Shown: positions 62,588 to 64,000 of the stretch, one piece after another | Position numbering within the stretch: position 1 is the stretch's first letter | Layout: each line of letters begins with the position of its first letter | NCBI RefSeq assembly: GCF_003449015.1 | Contig: NZ_QRGD01000001.1 | Location: 496,001-560,000, forward strand | Source of the DNA: Aureibaculum luteum | Lineage (GTDB): Bacteria > Bacteroidota > Bacteroidia > Flavobacteriales > Flavobacteriaceae | Direction: 5' to 3' | DNA length: 64,000 bases | Translations under genes and position numbers: made by a program | The notes under the pieces: model-generated | Database searches by the model: none | What the model saw: the letters and a program-made list of their open reading frames with translations, nothing else | What the model was told of the DNA's origin: nothing

Positions 62588-64000
62588 ATGAAAAATAAAA
62601 TAATATTATCATTAAGTATGCTATTACTTAATGTTAATATATATAGTCAAGTCTTACAAGAAAGTTTTGAAAATATCTTAAGTGGATGGAGTCAATTTCA
62701 AATTACTGGAAGTGTTCCTTTTAGCAGAACTGCGACACAAGCTAATACGGGAAATTATTCTGAATATACAAACACCCCCAATGCAGTTGGATTTTTTAGC
62801 ACAACTAATAATCAAGCTTGGCTAATTTCATCTCCTTTAGATTTATCCTCTTTCGAAGAAATTCAACTCTCTTATTCCGAAAGAAATAGAGACCATCCTG
62901 GATCAATACCATCTGATCCAACCCAACAAGTATTATATTCAACTAATTATAGCGGAACTGGAAATCCAAACGCAGCAACTTGGATCGTTATAAATTCAAC
63001 AAATACCACTACTAGCTGGTCTAAAAAGATCATTTCAGGTCAAATTCCAACAGATTCAAATGTGCATATAGCGTTTAGATATATTGGAGATAGTTTCAAT
63101 TTTTTTGTTCCTTTCACAGATCGAGAATGGTATATCGACGATATTGAAATTTTAGGATTACCTTGTTCTTTTACAACAACATGGAACGGTTCTTCTTGGA
63201 ACAATGGTGCACCAAACACCAGTACTTCAGCAATAATCGAGGGGAATTACAACACTAATAGTCATGGCAGTTTTGAATCTTGTAGCTTAACTGTAAATTC
63301 AGGAAACACTGTTAACATAAAACCCAATACCCATATAACTGTTAATAATAATTTGACAATAGATGGAACAGTTCAAGTTCGAAATAAAGCTTCTTTGTTA
63401 ATGACGAATGATAATGCACTAATCTCAGTTAACGGAACATTTAATGTTCATAAAACCACTACTACTTTGAATGATAATAATGATTATACTTATTGGTCAT
63501 CTCCAATTGAAAACATAAATATATCTTCTGTTTTTACTTCACCACTATATAATCAAGGGCGTCTTTATTATTGGGATCAATCTGCTGTTAACGCTATTCC
63601 TTATGGCGGTAGCGAGGCCTTAGGAGAATGGATATCAGCTGCCGGGAATACTATGCAACCTGGAAAAGGTTATATATCTCAGTCACCTACATCGGGTTCA
63701 TATCCTTTAAAAGCAAAAGTAAACTTTTCTGGAAAACCTAATAATGGTATAATTAAACTTTATGGCAATGAAGCTGTATATAATACTGGAAACCCGAATG
63801 ATGACATAAATTTAATCGGTAACCCCTATCCTTCGGCTATAGATGCTGATGAATTTATCAATCAAAATAGTTCTTCCATAAGTGGTACACTTTGGTTTTG
63901 GACACATAATACTTCTAATAATCAAAACAACTCGGGAGAACAATATACAGGTAATGATTATGCGACTTATAATTTGACTGGATCAGTTGGTACTTCTAAG
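62588..64000 (+). CDS. secreted multi-domain protein, 3' end cut by window edge
   Basis: The frame opens at the ATG at 62588 and runs 471 codons to the edge without a stop. The signal peptide is MKNKIILSLSMLLLNVNIYSQ. Residues 21-195 look like a choice-of-anchor/MAM-type jelly roll (AWLISSPLDLSSF, REWYIDDIEILG). A Thr/Asn-rich parallel-strand region follows (TWNGSSWNNGAPNTSTSA, NTHITVNNNLTIDGTV), then LIGNPYPSAIDADEFI, a phrase typical of large type IX secreted flavobacterial proteins. A sorting domain would be expected beyond the window. Confidence 0.8.
   Translation, partial: MKNKIILSLSMLLLNVNIYSQVLQESFENILSGWSQFQITGSVPFSRTATQANTGNYSEYTNTPNAVGFFSTTNNQAWLISSPLDLSSFEEIQLSYSERNRDHPGSIPSDPTQQVLYSTNYSGTGNPNAATWIVINSTNTTTSWSKKIISGQIPTDSNVHIAFRYIGDSFNFFVPFTDREWYIDDIEILGLPCSFTTTWNGSSWNNGAPNTSTSAIIEGNYNTNSHGSFESCSLTVNSGNTVNIKPNTHITVNNNLTIDGTVQVRNKASLLMTNDNALISVNGTFNVHKTTTTLNDNNDYTYWSSPIENINISSVFTSPLYNQGRLYYWDQSAVNAIPYGGSEALGEWISAAGNTMQPGKGYISQSPTSGSYPLKAKVNFSGKPNNGIIKLYGNEAVYNTGNPNDDINLIGNPYPSAIDADEFINQNSSSISGTLWFWTHNTSNNQNNSGEQYTGNDYATYNLTGSVGTSK

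Noticed and set aside
1-64000. tRNA or rRNA genes, CRISPR arrays, insertion sequences, prophage
   Set aside because: Read through on both strands; no cloverleaf with CCA-proximal TTCGANTC pattern, no regularly spaced repeats, no transposase, integrase or phage structural gene was found. Programs might still find a tRNA I missed.

Overview
The window looks like a chromosomal segment of a marine-type member of the Flavobacteriaceae (Bacteroidota). The evidence is the low G+C content, several Bacteroidota promoters (TTG/TTTG, about 17-21 bp, then TAnnTTTG), lipoproteins of LnsC/LvsC type, a type IX secretion C-terminal domain, GLPGLI and TonB-dependent barrel proteins, a Flavobacterium-type threonine dehydrogenase, and the ftsX-DUF3098-uppP-truB order. 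No rRNA, tRNA, insertion sequence, prophage or CRISPR array is visible. Both edges cut genes: a serine acetyltransferase on the left and a secreted protein on the right.

Positions 1-17.7 kb, almost all on the minus strand, form a sulfur assimilation and methionine block. From the promoter side the sulfate part reads DUF2061 protein, cysH, cysD, cysN, siroheme sulfite reductase with a HEPN-like tail, SUMT, siroheme synthase N-half, ferredoxin-NADP reductase and 2Fe-2S ferredoxin. It therefore carries enzyme, cofactor supply and electron supply together. Upstream are an acyl-CoA ligase, an Rrf2 regulator, MetZ, a fusion of MetX with aspartokinase-homoserine dehydrogenase, and MetY, preceded by a SAM-I riboswitch (17851-17961). 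metK at 18.8 kb, on the opposite strand, has a leader that reads as a SAM-II riboswitch. Two unrelated SAM-sensing RNA classes thus lie less than 1 kb apart.

Positions 20-31 kb hold a GH88 hydrolase, an M28 peptidase, a divergent regulatory module (GLPGLI protein plus TonB-type barrel on one side, histidine kinase plus OmpR-type regulator on the other, with three GTTAAC boxes at a 10-bp period between them) and a GH110-like beta-helix enzyme. Positions 31-42 kb carry a K+/H+ antiporter, a SulP transporter, a J-domain/KTSC protein, a B12-binding radical SAM enzyme, a TolB-like lipoprotein with a relic of a second copy of its 3' end, an M28-PDZ peptidase and dusB.

Positions 42.7-50.5 kb are the most unusual part. 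Four closely spaced minus-strand genes encode a GAF-like protein, an HD-domain protein with a Pycsar-effector-type membrane domain, a 1225-residue lipoprotein combining a metallophosphoesterase, a kinase-like central region and an Omp85-type barrel, and a PAP2 phosphatase. This looks like a nucleotide and phosphate signalling module reaching from the inner to the outer membrane.

Positions 50.6-64 kb return to housekeeping and secreted genes: LolE-type permease and rbfA; methylmalonyl-CoA epimerase; ftsX-DUF3098-uppP-truB; a thioredoxin-fold protein; threonine dehydrogenase; a lipoprotein; a type IX secreted beta-propeller protein; a small outer-membrane barrel; recX; and a truncated secreted protein.
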